The position numbers and the translations under genes were made by a program. Below are positions 1-8,835 of a DNA stretch of 41,015 bases, one piece after another. The notes beneath the pieces were generated by a model that saw only the letters and a list, made by a program, of their open reading frames with translations, made no database searches and was not told where the DNA came from. Every line of letters starts with the position of its first letter. Position 1 is the first letter of the stretch. Origin of the DNA: Lachnospiraceae bacterium (lineage in GTDB: Bacteria; Bacillota; Clostridia; Lachnospirales; Lachnospiraceae); the NCBI GenBank assembly GCA_004557975.1, contig SFEV01000022.1:1-41015 (forward strand). Direction: 5' to 3'.

Positions 1-1
1 G

Positions 2-373
2 CTGACAGGCTATCTGCTGAATCCGTCTGCCAGCAGGTATGCTGTAGAGGATTTGGCTGAACGGTATGGCAGCAGCAATGTGATTGAGAAGGCTGATGGG
101 TGGCAGCAGGCGGAGCTGGCTGGCTGGCAGTGCCTGGTGCTGGCAGATGTTGCCAAGGTCATGACCGATAAGCTGGCGGCTCTTGGCATGACGAAGCTGT
201 ATGAGGAAATAGAGCTGCCCCTGGTGCGCGTGCTGGCTGACATGGAGCTGGCAGGCATCAGGGTGAACTGCCGCAAGTTGCAGCAGCAGACGGAGCAGGC
301 AAAGCTGGAATATGCTTCCGCGGTGGGGAGACGGATTCGAAATCGACAATACCGGATGGGTGGAAAATGCTGA
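2..373 (+). pseudogene. polA: Internal fragment of DNA polymerase I (polA), cut at both ends
   Basis: The frame from base 2 reads as the middle of bacterial DNA polymerase I, the end of the 3'-5' exonuclease-like domain and the start of the polymerase domain. The clues are a YLLNPSASRYAVEDLAERYG stretch and then LYEEIELPLVRVLADMELAGI, a hallmark of the family. There is no start, as the reading frame is open at the window edge. The similarity stops near 310-330, before the FNxxSxKQL region that should follow. The remaining residues up to the stop at 371-373 look like out-of-frame translation of the next gene. Codon choice (GCTGGCTGGCAG-type runs, many CTG and GCA) looks unlike the surface-protein gene that follows. 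This is either a rearranged gene remnant or an assembly/chimera artefact, and I lean to the latter. Confidence 0.7.
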
Positions 374-3300
374 CATCCCGGAAGGAGACGAATTCAGTTA
401 TCAAATTACAAAAGTGACAGCAGAAAGCGTTGAAGGTAATGTGAATGTTCTTACGTTCCAGGGATATGAGGATGATGAGACTGGAACCTTCGTCAGACCG
501 GATGAAAACGGATACTATTACCTGGAAGCCAAAAATATTGGAGAAGCTTCAGTTACAGTTTATTACCGTGATGACAGTTCTGAGGAAGAACAGGAATATA
601 CTTTCCCGGTATATGTAGGTGGAGAACAATATTATTTAGATGGCAGTTATTCAGGATCAACAGACTGTGTACTGAAAGGGCAGACAGTGGAAATCCGGAC
701 TTCCTTGTGGAAAGAGTCGTATGATATTGACGAGGACAGGCATTACGGCGAAGAATATGAGGACTATATTCTGAAGCTGAATGAAGAAGCACGGTATAAT
801 ACAGATCTGATCAATGTTACAATTGAAGACCATACTCTTTCTGTCGAGGCAGGCAATGAAAACGGCGATACAGAGATAGCCGTCTGCGCATACGTTAATG
901 AAGAGATTGTGGCATATCAGACCTTCCATATTAATGTGACAGATGATTACTGGCAGATTATGCCGTCGAATCTTGAGGAGGATGTCAGACAGCTTTCAGT
1001 CGGAGGGACAATCTCAATTGATGACATAGAGCCGTCCCTGTACCGTTACAGATTTGACGAAGATGGAAATCCGGAAGAAACTGAATCCGAAGACGAAAGC
1101 ATCCGTTTTGTCTGGGAATCAGAAGGACTGGACCGCAATGCGTGGGATTACGGTCAAAATGAGGATACTCTGGTGCGAAAGGGCAACTGGAATGTGGAAG
1201 CAACCCTGTGTGCTCTGGATCAGGAGGGTACTGAACTGGCGCGGCAGACATATTATTTTGATTCACTGGAGTATGACGCAGATATAGTCTATTCGTATGG
1301 CGACAGAGATCACAGCAGTATTTATATCGGAGCTCCTTTGACCCTTACATTGACAGATGTTCCTGAGGATGAAGCGTATGATATTTCCTGGGATGTTTTG
1401 CAGTACGACGAGAACGGTGAAAGGGAGGCAGAGTGTGTCATCTGGAAAGAGAATTCCGATGAAACACTTACGCTGACCGCAGGAAAAAGATTCGTTGGAC
1501 AGAATTTCCGGGTATGTGCCAGACTCACATACGGCGAGGGTGATGAAAAGCTTGTGCTGGCCGAGACAGATACATGGATTGATGTGATGAACCCTGTATG
1601 CCATTTAGTCGGATGTGACGAGTACATGGAAATGATAAAAGGAAGCGGTCTGGTCTTTGAGAAAGACAATGAAGGAAATCTGGTTGATGCGCTGTATATC
1701 CAGAACAGCCGGTATCCGGAAGGAAAGGAAATTCCGGTAATTATCTCAGAGATTACAGTAACAGATGAAAGTGTTATGTCAGAAAATGAACTGGAAGACG
1801 GAAATATCCTCTGGAAAGCTGTCGACAAGGGATATACAGACATGTACTTTACACTGCGTGCACCAGCAGGAAGTACAGATTCCGACTCTGTTCCGGAAGA
1901 ACTCCATATGGGAATTAATGTCAGGGACAACCTGTATTATCTCAATGCATGGACAGAAGGATCGGCGTCGGACGGAGAGGTGATGCCTGGTGATTCGCTT
2001 CAGATTACTGCTGAGCTGCATTACGTTTCATCACAGCCGGATGACTCTGAAGCAGGGAATGATGTCATTACAAACGATATCGTTGATAACGATAATTACA
2101 GGATAGAATACTGTGATTATGATGAAGGTCTGATAACGGTTGCTGATTCTGGATGCGTAACTGCAAAAGATGAGCGGGGTGAGACCTGGGTTACTGTAGT
2201 TGCTTACGTAACGGATGATGATAATAATGAATTTGAGGCCGCCCGTACATCTGTCAGGATCAATGTAACCGGTCTGTACTATGCAATCGAACCACAGAAT
2301 GTTCCGATATATCTCGATCTGAATACGCAGGATTATACGGATTTGGGGACAGTGACCAATCTGTCTGTGAAACGTTATGGTATTACGACGCCACAGGGAG
2401 AAGAGATCGACTTTGAGGTAACCTATTTTGCAACAGACTACAATGGAAACCTGATTGAAGCAGAGGAAGGAACAGCGAATATCAAAGCATCATCTGGTTT
2501 GAAACTGACTGTACAGGATGAACCTGTTTTCACTGATGTCTATCTGGAAGCCAGAAATACAGAGGGACAATGGATTGCATGCAAAGCGATTCCGGTGGTT
2601 CTCTGCATGCATGATGAACACACAGAAATTACAAAGGAAGCCACTTGTACCGCTGAAGGGGAAAAGAAGATTACCTGTACAAAAGACGGCTGTGACTATG
2701 TCCGTACAGAAACAATTGATGCCACAGGCCACAATATGGGTTCATGGACTACGACAAAGGCTGCCACCTGTACAGAAGCCGGAACAAAGATACGTAAATG
2801 TACAAACACAGGCTGTACTTACAGTGAGACACAGCCGATTGGAAAGCTTGGCCATACTGCTGGCGCATGGGAAGTGACGAAACCTGCCACCTGCACAGAA
2901 ACAGGCACAAAGGTTCAGAAATGTACGAGAACCGGCTGCGGAGCAGTTGTCAATACGCAGTCCATCCCGGCCACAGGCCACAGTATGGGTTCATGGACTA
3001 CGACAAAGGCTGCCACCTGTACAGAAGCAGGCACAAAGGTACGTAAATGTACAAACACAGGCTGTACTTACAGTGAGACACAGACGATTCCAAAGTTTAG
3101 ACATACTCCTGGCGCATGGGAAGTGACACCTGCCACCTGTACAGAAGCAGGCACAAAGGTACAGAAATGTACGAGAACCGGCTGCGGAGCAGTTGTCAAT
3201 ACGCAGTCCATCCAGGCCACAGGCCACAGTATGGGCGCATGGACCGTGACAGTGCCTGCGACGGAGACGTCGGCCGGAACACAGGAGCGCAGGTGTACGA

Positions 3301-4070
3301 ACACAGGCTGTACCTACATTGAGACGGAAGCGATCCCCATGCTTGCACACACTCACGTGCCTGGCACATGGGAAGTGACAAAAGCGGCCACCTGCACGGT
3401 TCCCGGTGAAAAAGTACAGAAATGTACTTCCTGCGGTGCAGTTATTACGACAGAACCGGTAGCTGCCACAGGTGTGCATACGTGGAGTGAATGGGCAGCG
3501 ACACCGGCTTCCACGAAGACGGCCATAAAAGAAGAACGCGTCTGCACAGGCTGCGGCATCACGCAGCAGCGCAGCATGACGATTCCTGCGACTTCGCTGA
3601 AGATGCAGAAGAGCCAGAAGACCACGAAGTTTACGGTGACGGGACTTGCTGAGGGCGATTCTGTGGTATCCTGGACATCCGGCAATAAGAAGCTCTTTAC
3701 TGTGAGCGGAAAGGCGAACGGAACGTGCACGCTGAAAGCGCTGAAGAAGACCGGAACGGCTTATCTCACTATTACCCTTGCCAGCGGACTTGAGCAGAAG
3801 GTGAAGGTGAAGGTACAGAAGGCTAAGGTGACCACAACCTCTGTTAAACTTACGTCAAAGAAAATCACGGTTAAGAAGGGCAAAAAGCTGTCACTGAAGC
3901 CGCTGATCAGTCCGGTCACGACGCAGGATACGGTGACGTACACTTCTGCTGATAAGAAGATTGCAACCGTGACAAAGAGCGGTGTGGTCAAGGGCATAAA
4001 AGCCGGTAAAACCAAGATTACCATCAAGGCGGGTAAGAAGAAAGCAGTATGTACCGTTACGGTAAAATAA
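312..4070 (+). CDS. Large Ig-like surface protein with cysteine-pair repeats, 5'-truncated
   Basis: At 1252 residues this is a repetitive, probably exported protein of unknown role, perhaps adhesion or cell-surface binding. Residues 1-780 are acidic beta-rich modules. Residues about 785-1090 hold 40-residue repeats of the type TKAATCTEAGTKxxKC with paired CxxxxC cysteines, common in gut clostridial surface proteins. Residues 1090-1252 are lysine-rich bacterial Ig-like (BIG_2) domains with a DKKIATVTKSGVVKGIKAG signature. The ATG at 312 has no ribosome binding site and no signal peptide follows, and the protein seems to begin inside a domain at about GDGFEIDNTGW. So the true N-terminus, probably with its signal sequence, is missing at the junction with the polA fragment. 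No LPxTG motif or S-layer anchor is seen at the C-terminus. The gene ends in front of a strong terminator. Confidence 0.75.
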   Translation: MLPRWGDGFEIDNTGWVENADIPEGDEFSYQITKVTAESVEGNVNVLTFQGYEDDETGTFVRPDENGYYYLEAKNIGEASVTVYYRDDSSEEEQEYTFPVYVGGEQYYLDGSYSGSTDCVLKGQTVEIRTSLWKESYDIDEDRHYGEEYEDYILKLNEEARYNTDLINVTIEDHTLSVEAGNENGDTEIAVCAYVNEEIVAYQTFHINVTDDYWQIMPSNLEEDVRQLSVGGTISIDDIEPSLYRYRFDEDGNPEETESEDESIRFVWESEGLDRNAWDYGQNEDTLVRKGNWNVEATLCALDQEGTELARQTYYFDSLEYDADIVYSYGDRDHSSIYIGAPLTLTLTDVPEDEAYDISWDVLQYDENGEREAECVIWKENSDETLTLTAGKRFVGQNFRVCARLTYGEGDEKLVLAETDTWIDVMNPVCHLVGCDEYMEMIKGSGLVFEKDNEGNLVDALYIQNSRYPEGKEIPVIISEITVTDESVMSENELEDGNILWKAVDKGYTDMYFTLRAPAGSTDSDSVPEELHMGINVRDNLYYLNAWTEGSASDGEVMPGDSLQITAELHYVSSQPDDSEAGNDVITNDIVDNDNYRIEYCDYDEGLITVADSGCVTAKDERGETWVTVVAYVTDDDNNEFEAARTSVRINVTGLYYAIEPQNVPIYLDLNTQDYTDLGTVTNLSVKRYGITTPQGEEIDFEVTYFATDYNGNLIEAEEGTANIKASSGLKLTVQDEPVFTDVYLEARNTEGQWIACKAIPVVLCMHDEHTEITKEATCTAEGEKKITCTKDGCDYVRTETIDATGHNMGSWTTTKAATCTEAGTKIRKCTNTGCTYSETQPIGKLGHTAGAWEVTKPATCTETGTKVQKCTRTGCGAVVNTQSIPATGHSMGSWTTTKAATCTEAGTKVRKCTNTGCTYSETQTIPKFRHTPGAWEVTPATCTEAGTKVQKCTRTGCGAVVNTQSIQATGHSMGAWTVTVPATETSAGTQERRCTNTGCTYIETEAIPMLAHTHVPGTWEVTKAATCTVPGEKVQKCTSCGAVITTEPVAATGVHTWSEWAATPASTKTAIKEERVCTGCGITQQRSMTIPATSLKMQKSQKTTKFTVTGLAEGDSVVSWTSGNKKLFTVSGKANGTCTLKALKKTGTAYLTITLASGLEQKVKVKVQKAKVTTTSVKLTSKKITVKKGKKLSLKPLISPVTTQDTVTYTSADKKIATVTKSGVVKGIKAGKTKITIKAGKKKAVCTVTVK
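2730..3224 (+). repeat. Two near-identical 246-249 bp tandem repeats in the surface protein gene
   Basis: Unit 1 spans 2730-2978 and unit 2 spans 2979-3224. Each codes for a pair of cysteine modules, starting at a HxMGSWTTTKAATC motif and ending at the QSI-ATGH segment. Unit 2 lacks one codon (VTPATC against VTKPATC). A third, diverged unit follows at 3225-3465. The near-identity suggests recent duplication or gene conversion, and copy number may vary between strains. Confidence 0.9.
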
Positions 4071-4100
4071 CAGAAAAATAAAGCAGCCAGAGTCTGTCTG

Positions 4101-4160
4101 ACAGGCTGCAGCAGGCTGATGTGCCATTGGTACATTGGTTTTGCTGCAGCCTGTTTTTTT
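4101..4160 (+). terminator. Intrinsic terminator of the surface protein gene
   Basis: A perfect 12-bp stem, CAGGCTGCAGCA (4102-4113) with TGCTGCAGCCTG (4142-4153), is followed by seven T. The 28-nt loop is long. From here to the hyd promoter (about 4161-4255) the DNA is AT-rich and I see no other feature. Confidence 0.85.
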
Positions 4161-4255
4161 CTCTGCAAGCCCATTTAGAATGTTAAATAAATGCCAATAT
4201 TGTTAATAAAAAAACAAAAATTATGGGCAATATTACAATAAATTTCAGAAATTTC

Positions 4256-4284
4256 TTGTAAATTGATTGTGCTTATTGTATAAT
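4256..4284 (+). promoter_or_regulatory. Sigma-A promoter of the hydrogenase operon
   Basis: TTGTAA (4256-4261), a 17-nt spacer and a perfect TATAAT (4279-4284). The start codon of hydC lies 55 nt further on, behind an AGGAGGT ribosome binding site at 4326-4332. Confidence 0.75.
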
Positions 4285-4339
4285 AAATGTTAGCTATACG
4301 GGTGAAAAACAATATAATGTACAAAAGGAGGTAACTTTC

Positions 4340-4822
4340 ATGCTGGATCAATCTTACTACCAGAAAGTGGATGAGATTATTGCGTGCTATGGACGTAAAT
4401 CGAGTTCGCTGATTCCGATTATGCAGGACATTCAGGAGGCTTACCGATATCTTCCGGGAGAGCTTCTCACGTATGTGGCTGAGCAGATCGGCATCACGGA
4501 AGCGAAGGCGTACAGCGTTGCCACATTCTATGAGAACTTTTCCTTCGAAGCAAAAGGAAAGTACGTGATCAAGGTCTGTGACGGAACGGCATGCCACGTA
4601 CGTAAATCCATGCCTGTGCTGGAAGCGCTTTACAAGAAGCTGGGACTCAGCAAGAAAAAGAGAACGACGGATGACATGATGTTTACAGTTGAGACCGTAT
4701 CATGTCTCGGTGCCTGTGGACTTGCACCGACCATGATGGTCAATGAGGAGGTTCATCCGCGTATGACACCGGAAAAGGCTGAGGAACTGATCGATATTTT
4801 AAGAGGAGGTGGCACAGTATGA
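4340..4822 (+). CDS. hydC: NuoE-like [2Fe-2S] subunit of the electron-bifurcating hydrogenase (HydC)
   Basis: This is the small thioredoxin-like ferredoxin subunit of a trimeric NAD/ferredoxin-linked [FeFe] hydrogenase. In the HydABC complex it passes electrons at the NADH site of HydB. The 160 residues match the family length. The four cluster ligands are visible as C80-x4-C85 (VCDGTAC) and C122-x3-C126 (SCLGAC), after a helical N-terminal region with a SVATFYENF motif typical of NuoE/HoxE. The start is set by AGGAGGT 7 nt upstream. Its stop overlaps the hydB start by 4 nt (ATGA), so the two are translationally coupled. It is the first gene of a three-gene operon. It is soluble and cytoplasmic, with no membrane segments. 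Confidence 0.93.
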   Translation: MLDQSYYQKVDEIIACYGRKSSSLIPIMQDIQEAYRYLPGELLTYVAEQIGITEAKAYSVATFYENFSFEAKGKYVIKVCDGTACHVRKSMPVLEALYKKLGLSKKKRTTDDMMFTVETVSCLGACGLAPTMMVNEEVHPRMTPEKAEELIDILRGGGTV

Positions 4823-6699
4823 TTCAGAACAGAGAAGAACTGCTGCAGGTAAGAGAAACTGCAGGCAAAGCACTGGATTCCTACGATTGCCGGATCCTCG
4901 TCTGTTCCGGCACCGGCTGTATTGCAACCGGTTCTGAAAAAATTTATGAGAAATTTCTTGAAATCTGTAAGGATGCCCCGGGCGTAGTTCTGGAGTTTGC
5001 ACCTCATGACAAGGACGCTCATGTGGGTATTAAAAAGACAGGCTGTCAGGGTATCTGTGAGCTGGGACCGCTCGTTCGCATTCAGAAGGGCGACGAGGTT
5101 ATTCAGTATACGAAGGTCCAGGTAAGTGACTGCGAGGAAATATTTGAGCGCAGCGTAAAGGACAATGAGGTGCTGGAGCATCTTCTGTACAAGCAGAAGG
5201 GTGTTTCCTACAAAAAGCCGGAGGAGATTCCGTTTATCGCGAAGCAGACGCGTCTCGTACTGGAAAACTGCGGCAAGGTGGACGCAGAGTCTCTGGACGA
5301 GTACATTGCCTGCGGAGGATTCAAGGCTCTTGAGAAAGCCATTTTTGATATGACCGAGGATCAGATCATTGATGAAGTTGACCGTTCCGGTCTGAGAGGA
5401 CGCGGAGGCGGAGGCTTCCCGGCAGGAAAGAAATGGAAACAGGTGGCACGCCAGAAGGAGAAGACCCGCTACGTTGTATGTAACGGTGATGAGGGTGACC
5501 CGGGTGCATTTATGGATGGCTCCGTTATGGAGGGCGATCCGTACCGTCTGATCGAGGGTATGATGATTGCGGCGTACGCTGTAAAGGCTGCTGATGGTTA
5601 TATCTATGTGCGTGCTGAGTATCCGATGTCCGTAAAACGTCTCCGCCATGCCATTGCGGAGCTGGAGAGCCGCGGGCTTTTGGGTGACAACATCCTCGGC
5701 ACAGATTTCTGCTTCCATATGCATATCAACAGAGGTGCAGGCGCGTTCGTCTGCGGCGAAGGTTCCGCTCTTACGGCATCCATCGAGGGCAACCGCGGTA
5801 TGCCGCGTGTAAAGCCGCCTCGTACAGTGGAAAAGGGTCTGTGGGAGAGACCGACCGTCCTGAATAATGTCGAGACCTTTGCGAACGTCCCGAAGATTGT
5901 TCTGAACGGCGCAGACTGGTACAGAAGTATCGGTACAGAGGGCAGTCCGGGAACAAAGACCTTCTCACTGACAGGTGCCATTGAGAATACAGGTCTGATC
6001 GAAGTTCCGATGGGAACGACGTTGCGTGAGATTATTTTTGACATCGGCGGCGGATTAAAGGGCGGCGGAAACTTTAAGGCTGTCCAGATCGGCGGTCCCT
6101 CCGGCGGCTGTCTGACAGAGGAGCATCTCGATGTTCCGCTTGATTTTGATTCCGTAAAGAAGTTCGGAGCAATCGTTGGTTCCGGCGGACTTGTTGTTAT
6201 GGACGAGCATACATGTATGGTAGAGGTGGCACGTTTCTTCATGAGCTTTACGCAGCGTGAGTCCTGCGGAAAGTGCGTTCCGTGCCGCGAAGGTACGAAA
6301 CGTATGCTTGAGATCCTTGAAAAGATTGTTGCAGGCAAGGGCGAACTGGAAGATCTGGACCGTCTCCAGGAGCTTGCTCAGATGGTTAAGAGCATGGCTC
6401 TGTGCGGACTCGGAAAGAGTGCTCCGCTTCCGGTACTTTCTACGCTGCGCCTGTTCCGTGATGAATACGTTGAGCATATCGTTGATCACAAGTGCCGTGC
6501 AAAGGTCTGCGAGGCAATGAAACGCTATGTGATCAATCCGGAATTCTGTAAGGGCTGCTCGAAGTGTGCAAAGAACTGTCCGGTTGGCGCGATCACCGGC
6601 CAGATCAAGAAGTGCTACCACATCGATCCGAATATCTGTATCCACTGTGGTGCATGTAAGGAAAACTGTGCATTCGATGCAATCTACGTAGAAGATTAA
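4819..6699 (+). CDS. hydB: NuoF-like NADH-binding subunit of the electron-bifurcating hydrogenase (HydB)
   Basis: This FMN- and NAD(H)-binding subunit is where HydABC enzymes couple NADH, ferredoxin and hydrogen. The 626 residues hold, in order: an N-terminal thioredoxin-like [2Fe-2S] domain (C29, C34, C76, C80); the NuoF core with the glycine-rich RGRGGGGFPAGKKW loop at about 193-206 and the CNGDEGDPGAFMD segment at 221-233; the [4Fe-4S] motif ESCGKCVPCREGT near 480; and a C-terminal two-cluster ferredoxin domain (CKGCSKCAKNCP and CIHCGACKENC, about 573-620). The extra N- and C-terminal clusters separate it from respiratory NuoF and match Thermotoga/clostridial HydB. The start overlaps the hydC stop, with GAGGAGGT upstream. 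hydA follows after 12 nt. Whether the enzyme runs toward hydrogen production or uptake cannot be read from sequence. Confidence 0.94.
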   Translation: MIQNREELLQVRETAGKALDSYDCRILVCSGTGCIATGSEKIYEKFLEICKDAPGVVLEFAPHDKDAHVGIKKTGCQGICELGPLVRIQKGDEVIQYTKVQVSDCEEIFERSVKDNEVLEHLLYKQKGVSYKKPEEIPFIAKQTRLVLENCGKVDAESLDEYIACGGFKALEKAIFDMTEDQIIDEVDRSGLRGRGGGGFPAGKKWKQVARQKEKTRYVVCNGDEGDPGAFMDGSVMEGDPYRLIEGMMIAAYAVKAADGYIYVRAEYPMSVKRLRHAIAELESRGLLGDNILGTDFCFHMHINRGAGAFVCGEGSALTASIEGNRGMPRVKPPRTVEKGLWERPTVLNNVETFANVPKIVLNGADWYRSIGTEGSPGTKTFSLTGAIENTGLIEVPMGTTLREIIFDIGGGLKGGGNFKAVQIGGPSGGCLTEEHLDVPLDFDSVKKFGAIVGSGGLVVMDEHTCMVEVARFFMSFTQRESCGKCVPCREGTKRMLEILEKIVAGKGELEDLDRLQELAQMVKSMALCGLGKSAPLPVLSTLRLFRDEYVEHIVDHKCRAKVCEAMKRYVINPEFCKGCSKCAKNCPVGAITGQIKKCYHIDPNICIHCGACKENCAFDAIYVED

Positions 6700-6711
6700 G
6701 GAGGTGACGGT

Positions 6712-8397
6712 ATGGGAATTATGACAATTGACGGTAGACGAGTTGAATTTACCGACGAGAAAAATGTGTTATCTATCATTCGCAAAGCTGGCATCGATAT
6801 CCCTACGCTTTGCTATCACTCCGAATTATCGACATTTGGAGCATGCCGTCTGTGTACGGTAGAGGATGACAGGGGCAGAATGTTTGCATCCTGTTCAGAA
6901 GAGCCGAGAGACGGTATGGTGATCTATACCAACTCCGGAAGAATAAAGAAATACCGCAAGCTGATTGTGGAGCTTCTGCTGGCAGCGCACTGCAGAGACT
7001 GTACCACATGTGTCAAGAGCGGCAACTGCAACCTGCAGGAGCTGGCGCACCGTTTCGGTATTACAAGAGTGCGTTTTGACAACACGCGAGAGGAACGGGA
7101 GCTGGACATGAGCTCACCGTCCATCGTCCGCGATCCGAATAAGTGTATCCTCTGCGGCAACTGTGTGCGTGCCTGCGATGAGCTTCAGGGCATCAATGTG
7201 CTGGGCTTCGCGTTCCGTGGAACGGATGCCATGGTTATGCCGGCATTCAATAAAAAGATTGCCGAGACCAACTGTGTCGGCTGCGGTCAGTGCCGTGTAT
7301 TCTGTCCTACAGGCGCAATCAGCATCCATATGAATGTGGATGAGGTCTGGGATGCACTGGCAGATCCGAACGTACGCGTCATTGCGCAGGTGGCTCCGGC
7401 TGTGCGTGTGGCAGTCGGTGATGCATTTGGCCTGACAAAGGGCAAGAGTGTTATGGGCAAGATTGTCAATGTTCTGCACCGCATGGGCTTTGATGAGGTT
7501 TACGATACAACATTCTCCGCAGACCTTACCGTTATGGAGGAGTCTGCAGAGTTCCTGAAACGTATTGAGTCAGGTGAGAGGCTTCCGATCATGACCTCCT
7601 GCTGCCCGGCATGGGTGAAATTCGTGTGTGACCAGTATCCGGAATACAAGACGAATCTTTCCACGGCACGTTCCCCGGAGGGCATGTTGTCCGCAGTTGC
7701 GAAGGAATGGTTCCGTGATCCGGAGAAATCCGGCGGCAAACGCACCGTGATGGTTTCCTTCATGCCGTGTACGGCAAAGAAGATAGAGATCAACCGTCCC
7801 AACAGCTATACAAAGGGCGAGAAGGATACAGACTACGTAATCACGACTACAGAGCTGATCAGCATGATCAAGACTACAGGTATTGACTTTGCATCCCTCG
7901 ATGCAGAAGCCAGCGATGTTCCGTTCGGTCTTGGCTCCGGCGGCGGTGTTCTGTTCGGTGTGACGGGCGGCGTTACTGAAGCAGTTCTCCGCAGACTTGT
8001 TCCCAATGACAAGGCTGCTCTTGAGATGGTTGCAAACTGCGGCGTGCGCGGTGATGAGCCGATCAAGGAGTTTACGATTCCGTACAACGGTATGGACGTC
8101 AACATCTGTGTTGTGAGCGGTCTGGCAAATGCTCATACTGTTCTTGCAAAAGTAAGGAGCGGAGAAGCAAATTATCATCTGATTGAGGTTATGGCATGCC
8201 GCCGTGGATGTATCATGGGTGGAGGTCAGCCGCGCAGAGCTGGTGACCGCACAAAGGCAGCCAGAACACGTGGATTGTATAATGCGGACCAGGCAGCTAT
8301 GATCAAGCGTCCGAACGATAATCCGATGATTCAGAGCCTGTATGATGGATTCCTGAAAGGCAAGGAGCATGAGCTTCTGCACAATGATGGATATTGA
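6712..8397 (+). CDS. hydA: [FeFe] hydrogenase catalytic subunit (HydA)
   Basis: This subunit makes or splits H2 at the H-cluster. The 561 residues hold an N-terminal [2Fe-2S] domain (C34, C45, C48, C61); a His-ligated [4Fe-4S] site (H93, C97, C100, C106); two [4Fe-4S] clusters (C145/C148/C151/C155 and C188/C191/C194/C198); and then the H-cluster domain with all three signatures: TSCCPAW at 295-301, MPCTAKKIE at 351-359 and EVMACRRGCIMGGGQP at 492-507. By alignment with the Clostridium pasteurianum enzyme, C297 is the proton-relay cysteine and C298, C353, C496 and C500 hold the cluster. It is shorter than Thermotoga HydA, lacking the C-terminal [2Fe-2S] extension. The ribosome binding site is AAGGAGG. 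Maturation genes hydE, hydF and hydG are not in this window. Confidence 0.96.
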   Translation: MGIMTIDGRRVEFTDEKNVLSIIRKAGIDIPTLCYHSELSTFGACRLCTVEDDRGRMFASCSEEPRDGMVIYTNSGRIKKYRKLIVELLLAAHCRDCTTCVKSGNCNLQELAHRFGITRVRFDNTREERELDMSSPSIVRDPNKCILCGNCVRACDELQGINVLGFAFRGTDAMVMPAFNKKIAETNCVGCGQCRVFCPTGAISIHMNVDEVWDALADPNVRVIAQVAPAVRVAVGDAFGLTKGKSVMGKIVNVLHRMGFDEVYDTTFSADLTVMEESAEFLKRIESGERLPIMTSCCPAWVKFVCDQYPEYKTNLSTARSPEGMLSAVAKEWFRDPEKSGGKRTVMVSFMPCTAKKIEINRPNSYTKGEKDTDYVITTTELISMIKTTGIDFASLDAEASDVPFGLGSGGGVLFGVTGGVTEAVLRRLVPNDKAALEMVANCGVRGDEPIKEFTIPYNGMDVNICVVSGLANAHTVLAKVRSGEANYHLIEVMACRRGCIMGGGQPRRAGDRTKAARTRGLYNADQAAMIKRPNDNPMIQSLYDGFLKGKEHELLHNDGY

Positions 8398-8420
8398 TGA
8401 CTGAGAAACAGAATTCATTG

Positions 8421-8444
8421 CAGCCGCCCGGCAACGGGCGGCTG
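8421..8444 (+). terminator. Strong GC hairpin after hydA
   Basis: A perfect 10-bp stem, CAGCCGCCCG with CGGGCGGCTG, closes on a GCAA (GNRA) tetraloop. No T-tract follows, so it may protect the 3' end of the hyd mRNA rather than act as a classic intrinsic terminator. Confidence 0.6.
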
Positions 8445-8522
8445 TGGAATGGAAGCTGAATACCGTGGCACGGGAACAGTAACAGTTGAATAAAAACAAA
8501 ATAAAAAAATTCAAAAATATAC

Positions 8523-8551
8523 TTGACAAATATCAGGAAAAGAGATAAAAT
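8523..8551 (+). promoter_or_regulatory. Strong promoter of tRNA-Gly
   Basis: Perfect TTGACA (8523-8528), 17-nt spacer and TAAAAT (8546-8551), with the tRNA starting about 34 nt downstream. Confidence 0.85.
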
Positions 8552-8584
8552 TATTGCGTTGTTTGAGAAAAATATTTATTTCAT

Positions 8585-8655
8585 GCGGGTGTAGTTCAAT
8601 GGTAGAACACCAGCCTTCCAAGCTGGACACGTGGGTTCGATTCCCATCACCCGCT
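8585..8655 (+). tRNA. tRNA-Gly, anticodon TCC
   Basis: A full cloverleaf can be drawn. The acceptor GCGGGTG (8585-8591) pairs with CACCCGC (8648-8654) and the discriminator is T at 8655. The anticodon stem CCAGC/GCTGG (8610-8614 and 8622-8626) encloses the loop CTTCCAA, giving anticodon TCC (8617-8619), which reads GGA and GGG. The T arm has the normal GGTTCGATTCC core. The 3' CCA is not encoded. A run of six T directly after the acceptor stem (8655-8660) could help end transcription. Confidence 0.97.
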
Positions 8656-8768
8656 TTTTTCATGCAAAAATCTCTGTTACAGCATATCTTTTTCTGTCAC
8701 AATATAATTCCCCGGTTTTATTTTTGGTGCAAAAACAGGATTGATTTTACTGTTTTCTGGCTTTTCTA

Positions 8769-8797
8769 TTGTTAGATCATGGTAATTATGTTATATT
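8769..8797 (+). promoter_or_regulatory. Promoter of the secreted protein gene
   Basis: TTGTTA (8769-8774), a 17-nt spacer and TATATT (8792-8797), 38 nt before the start codon. Confidence 0.6.
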
Positions 8798-8835
8798 AAA
8801 TCTGTATTTATTATTCATACAGGGAGGGAGTTTAT

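Noticed and set aside
2730..3470. Regularly spaced repeats that could suggest a CRISPR array
   Set aside because: The repeats are long, in frame, and code for a repeated protein module; there are no spacers.
4753..5724. 323-residue open frame on the minus strand across hydB
   Set aside because: It is antisense to a certain gene, has no ribosome binding site or recognisable domain, and reflects codon bias of the real frame.
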